A DNA stretch of 64,000 bases, taken from the NCBI GenBank assembly GCA_964400125.1, contig CAYNSR010000009.1, positions 44,187-108,186 of the forward strand, in the 5' to 3' direction. This document shows positions 61,156 through 64,000 of the stretch, piece by piece (the first letter of the stretch is position 1; every line of letters begins with the position of its first letter). This DNA is from Micavibrio sp964400125 (GTDB taxonomy: Bacteria; Pseudomonadota; Alphaproteobacteria; Micavibrionales; Micavibrionaceae). The notes beneath the pieces were generated by a model, which ran no database searches, had not been told where the DNA came from, and saw nothing but the letters and a program-made list of their open reading frames with translations. The position numbers were made by a program, and so were the translations under genes.

Positions 61156-62028
61156 TTAGCAATATCTTGCTGCCCCAGCCCAGGGACAGTCCGGGTCGTA
61201 ATACGCGTGAGGAAGGTAAAGAAGAAACAGAGCTATGCCGATGGCAATGACCGTTCCTTTCATGCAGTAGCCAATTAGTCTCTTTTTTCCTTGACCGGCC
61301 TCAATGAATTTCTCGCCTTCACACCATAAAAATATGCATGTAATAACCAGAACAGAGATACCGATAAACCAAAGAACTATGAGCCCGGAAACTATGAAAA
61401 AATCTGATAATTTATATTGGTTGGATGTGGCAATAAGTATCAATGAGAAACATGATAATAGAAAGACTCCTCCCGCTATGTTGGCTATAGGCCCAGAATC
61501 GTAATTAGACCAGACATATTTCCCTGACTTCCGAAGATTAGACAGATATTGACTGATCTTATCTAAAGCTGAGGCGGTAGATGTTTGTTCTTGCTCTAAC
61601 GGATAGGCCTTTTCCGCGTAGGATTTTAAAAACTTTATAGCCTGCATTTCCTGGTCATCATTGTATTTATCCAAGATTAGAAAGCAGACGCTGGTAAAGA
61701 CTTGTGATTTATTACTTAAGCATAGCGTTTCTTTTTCAAGCCATGAAAGCCATTCATTCAGATTATCTTTTATGGACAGACTCTGTTGCAGATATTTTTT
61801 GCGCCAATGTGCCGCCAGATCATCGTGAAATTCTTGCAAGACGCGATGGTCAAATGAATTTAAATTCTTCAGGGTCTGAACAACTTCGTTTTCAGAATCA
61901 TCTTTGAAGATTTCTAGATAATGCCTGCGACAGCCGTCAATGATGATCCTTAGTGCTGCCCCGTATTGATCGTGCTGTGCCCACTGAAAATCAATTTTAT
62001 CGCCGTTGAATCTTTCGGAGACGATCAC
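61156..62028 (-). CDS. Hypothetical islet membrane protein
   Basis: 290 aa from a GTG start (MIVSERFNGDKIDFQWAQHD) that overlaps the stop of the upstream lipoprotein gene as GTGA. A long soluble N-terminal part (about 1-165) is helical and charged. It is followed by three membrane helices (IANIAGGVFLLSCFSLILIA; FFIVSGLIVLWFIGISVLVITCIFLW; GYCMKGTVIAIGIALFLLYL) and a Cys-containing tail (DPDCPWAGAARYC). AT-rich coding. No family recognised. The cytoplasmic domain plus membrane anchor layout is seen in some phage-defence effectors, but no motif proves that. Confidence 0.5.
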   Translation of the reverse strand: MIVSERFNGDKIDFQWAQHDQYGAALRIIIDGCRRHYLEIFKDDSENEVVQTLKNLNSFDHRVLQEFHDDLAAHWRKKYLQQSLSIKDNLNEWLSWLEKETLCLSNKSQVFTSVCFLILDKYNDDQEMQAIKFLKSYAEKAYPLEQEQTSTASALDKISQYLSNLRKSGKYVWSNYDSGPIANIAGGVFLLSCFSLILIATSNQYKLSDFFIVSGLIVLWFIGISVLVITCIFLWCEGEKFIEAGQGKKRLIGYCMKGTVIAIGIALFLLYLPHAYYDPDCPWAGAARYC

Positions 62029-62312
62029 ATCGGATCTCCCACGCGGCCATACATCACGAGCTTGCTGGACTTAAAGCAAGCGTAGTAACGGTCGGAATAG
62101 TCGCCTGGGCGACGGTTCCAGAAGTCACGCCACATGCTGTAGTAATAACAATCCCCTTGTCCTTTGATCGCGGCGGAGCTGTCAGGTTCGCCCATGATGG
62201 TGCGCACCTGGTCTTTGGTCATACCCAGTTCAAGCTGGTTTGTTGTGGATCGTGGATTGGCACAGGCTGAAAGCGCCAAAGTAATAGCAACGATAAAAAC
62301 GGTTTTTCTCAT
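62025..62312 (-). CDS. SmpA/OmlA-like lipoprotein of the islet
   Basis: 95 aa from MRKTVFIVAITLALSACANP; a GGGAGAGAG site precedes the ATG. The lipobox is LSAC. The mature part has LELGMTKDQVRTIMGEPDSSAAI, the SmpA/OmlA (BamE-like) signature, then a Tyr-rich end (YYYSMWRDFWNRR). BamE proteins belong to the outer-membrane assembly complex, but many family members do other things. The stop overlaps the following membrane protein gene. It is adjacent to the integrase islet and may be cargo. Confidence 0.7.
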   Translation of the reverse strand: MRKTVFIVAITLALSACANPRSTTNQLELGMTKDQVRTIMGEPDSSAAIKGQGDCYYYSMWRDFWNRRPGDYSDRYYACFKSSKLVMYGRVGDPM

Positions 62313-62626
62313 CTCTCTCCCTTTCTTGCGGAAACGGCCACCAGATTTCTCTGGTGACCGGGGAGTTTGTAACCGTCTTGCGAACGGCGCAGCGTATTCA
62401 CGCAAGCGCTATTGTATTCCGCCGCCTCCCCGACCGTAGTCGAGAGGCAGCATCATTTTTGCGGCCCGATGCTGTTTAGGCCGCGCAAGAGGGGTTACAA
62501 CGCCCCAGAGATAGTTTTTTGCTATCTCCAGTAACCACGTTAATGAATCGTGCTGCGATTAACAATCCTGATTGAATTTCTGGGGTTATTTTCTTTGATC
62601 TAAAATCGCAGACAGAACGTGATCTT

Positions 62627-63697
62627 CTAGAGTCCCAGGCCAAGGTTGGCAGAGCCGGCATGTTCTTCGCCTTCCTTGCTGCCGCGTGTGAGGGAATCGA
62701 AAATGCGGCCGATCTTGTCGGCGGGGATGGGGGTGCCCTGATTATGCACGGACAGGATGATTTCCTCCGGCGCGCCTTTTAGCGTGACCTTAATCGGTGT
62801 GTCTTTGGCGCTGTACTGGATCGCGTTGCCGATCAGGTTGGAAAAGACCTGCCCTATGCGTATCATGTCCCATTTTCCGCGCATATCTCCCGTGGTTTCA
62901 CGGATGATTTCACGACCGGCATAAAAAGCCTGCAATTCATCAACCAGTTCCTTGCTCAGGACACCCATATCCATATCCGCTTTCAGGATCGGGAGTTCGG
63001 AGCCGAACCCGGCGCGGGTCAGGTCCAGAAGATCCGTTAAGATCAGACTTGCCCGCGCGGTGCTGTTGATGATCTGCGCGGCCAGCATCGTATGCTTGGC
63101 GTCAACCGCCCCCAGCTTTACCATCAGTTGCGCCGACATTGACGCGGCCCCGATGGGATTGCGAAGATCATGGCCCAGAATGCCCAGAAACATATTTCGG
63201 GAATAGGCGATTTGCTTGGTGTAATGGCGAATCGATTCCGTCATCGCCTGATCGATGCCTTCATTGAACCGGTTCAAATCCTGAAAGTCGGTATTTGTCA
63301 GTTCGGGGTTTTTGGCGGTCCACAGCTTCACGACGCTGGCGCGCAAGGCGCGATATTCTGAAACCATCTGATCGATGTCGAACCCGTCTTGCAGACGCAA
63401 ATCAGCGTGGATTTCTGCGGCGCTACGGCTCCTGCCGCCTTCCTTCGGTCCTTCACCCCGGGATTTTACAATCTGTTCGCGTTTCGTTTGAGACGACTCC
63501 AGATCATCGGCCAGAAATACAAGTATTGCTTCGGCATGATCGCGGAGAGCGAGGAGGGTCATGTCATTCGGGGCCAGCGTGCGTGCGAAGCTGGTCCATT
63601 CCTGTATAATTTGCTCCATATTGCCGCGAATAAAGCCCCCGAGCTGGGTATGCTCATTTCCTGCGGTCATCCGGGAGTGTTGAACCTTGATAGACAT
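62627..63697 (-). CDS. Histidine kinase with RsbRD-type N-terminus, truncated in the ATPase domain
   Basis: 356 aa from MSIKVQHSRM. The N-terminal region (RGNMEQIIQEWTSFARTLAPNDMTLLALRDHAEAILVFLADDL) matches RsbRD-type sensor domains. HisKA follows with the H-box MFLGILGHDLRNPIGAASMSAQLM (His about 176), the N-box VFSNLIGNAIQYS, and a G1 box that reads HNQGTPIP (Asp to Asn). The protein stops directly after NLGLGL of the G2 box, where 35-45 residues normally follow. The end lies at the edge of the integrase islet, so it is probably broken or a remnant. Activity is doubtful. Confidence 0.8.
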   Translation of the reverse strand: MSIKVQHSRMTAGNEHTQLGGFIRGNMEQIIQEWTSFARTLAPNDMTLLALRDHAEAILVFLADDLESSQTKREQIVKSRGEGPKEGGRSRSAAEIHADLRLQDGFDIDQMVSEYRALRASVVKLWTAKNPELTNTDFQDLNRFNEGIDQAMTESIRHYTKQIAYSRNMFLGILGHDLRNPIGAASMSAQLMVKLGAVDAKHTMLAAQIINSTARASLILTDLLDLTRAGFGSELPILKADMDMGVLSKELVDELQAFYAGREIIRETTGDMRGKWDMIRIGQVFSNLIGNAIQYSAKDTPIKVTLKGAPEEIILSVHNQGTPIPADKIGRIFDSLTRGSKEGEEHAGSANLGLGL

Positions 63698-63842
63698 ATT
63701 TCGCGCCCTTTTTATTAAAACCAACGCATTTCGGGCGGAACAGTTCCCTTCTACGGCACAGCCGCGCCTTTAAAAAATATGGCAAAGGTAGCGCATCGGG
63801 CCTTGTACGGGGAAAAGGGTTGAAATTCCTTGTAAAAAGCGG

Positions 63843-63871
63843 TTGACACGGGGGCTTAACTTTTTTAAACC
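63843..63871 (+). promoter_or_regulatory. Candidate tuf promoter
   Basis: TTGACA at 63843-63848, then TAAACC at 63866-63871 with 17 bp spacing. The -10 match is weak. It lies 79 bp before the tuf start. Confidence 0.45.
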
Positions 63872-63949
63872 ACCTTACGCGCTGGAGGCGTCCTCATTCG
63901 TGGTTGCCGCGCTGTTTTCAACATTTCCAATCACTTAGGAGACTAAAAA

Positions 63950-64000
63950 ATGGCAAAAGGTAAATTCGAGCGGACGAAGCCGCATGTGAATATCGGAACG
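63950..64000 (+). CDS. tuf: Elongation factor Tu, N-terminal fragment (continues past the window)
   Basis: 17 codons visible: MAKGKFERTKPHVNIGT, the invariant EF-Tu N-terminus just before the G1 loop. A TTAGGAGAC site lies about 9 bases upstream. EF-Tu brings aminoacyl-tRNA to the ribosome. The rest lies outside the window, so completeness cannot be checked. Confidence 0.97.
   Translation, partial: MAKGKFERTKPHVNIGT

Noticed and set aside
62476..62661. Minus-strand 61-codon frame between the islet lipoprotein gene and the truncated kinase
   Set aside because: Overlaps the kinase end in another frame, no ribosome site, no recognisable features.
58984..63949. Second attachment site (direct copy of the tRNA-Gly 3' end)
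   Set aside because: Looked for CACCCGCTCCA-type repeats after the islet; none was found by eye.

Overview
The window reads as chromosomal DNA of an alphaproteobacterium. Supporting markers are the pheA/membrane cytochrome c pair, an FzlA-like GST protein next to an SDR protein, MlaA/MlaC, the ftsK-lolA order, a PutA without a DNA-binding domain, and HolC beside PepA and LptF/LptG. The three DotA/TraY-like genes and the mix of families would fit a Micavibrio-like or related lineage, but that placement is inference. Coding density is high, with many 1-4 bp stop/start overlaps, and no gene-free stretch exceeds 300 bp.

Layout. 1-2.9 kb: the 3' end of a secreted RTX calcium-binding protein, a response regulator with a worn GGDEF domain, and a small protein behind a promoter-plus-terminator leader. 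2.9-7.5 kb (minus): ftsK, lolA, a flavin reductase and recR. 7.7-12.2 kb: a tail-anchored small protein, then a minus-strand cluster pheA-earP-efp-58 aa ORF (EF-P with its arginine rhamnosyltransferase), a membrane cytochrome c and holC. 12.3-17.8 kb: two tandem leucyl aminopeptidases divergent from lptF-lptG. 17.9-19.7 kb: mlaA and mlaC. 19.7-28.2 kb: three consecutive DotA/TraY-family membrane proteins of about 920 aa each. 28.4-41 kb: ettA, a 30-codon ORF, a hypothetical gene, xseA, putA, purD, two exported proteins, tadA, a pseudouridine synthase and rsmD. 41-49.8 kb: a HAD protein, uppP, a YceI/cytochrome b561 group, a large ankyrin-LysM-subtilisin-like protein with apparently lost catalytic residues, an FzlA-like protein and an SDR protein. 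49.8-58.8 kb: a multi-PAS histidine kinase, thioredoxin-like and DsbD proteins, acetoacetyl-CoA synthetase, an aminotransferase and a TrmH-family methyltransferase. 58.9-62.6 kb: tRNA-Gly(TCC) followed by a P4-type integrase and poorly known cargo (an integrative islet). 62.6 kb to the end: a histidine kinase cut short in its ATPase domain, then the start of tuf.

The most unusual non-coding signal is a family of three long palindromes (about 28.4, 40.9 and 56.9 kb). They share a 21-bp inverted core, sit just after stop codons, and in two cases carry flanking arms that are perfectly self-complementary but unique to the locus. A second family, made of two adjacent hairpins bounded by CGTC/GACG, occurs at 2.3 kb and 37.2 kb, with a half copy at 39.0 kb. 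The 37.2 kb copy appears to supply the start codon of an exported protein.

Functional themes are envelope biogenesis (LptFG, LolA, MlaA/MlaC, UppP, DsbD), translation quality (EF-P/EarP, EttA, TadA, RsmD, TrmH-type, EF-Tu), DNA maintenance (FtsK, RecR, XseA, HolC), and proline, purine, phenylalanine and acetoacetate metabolism.
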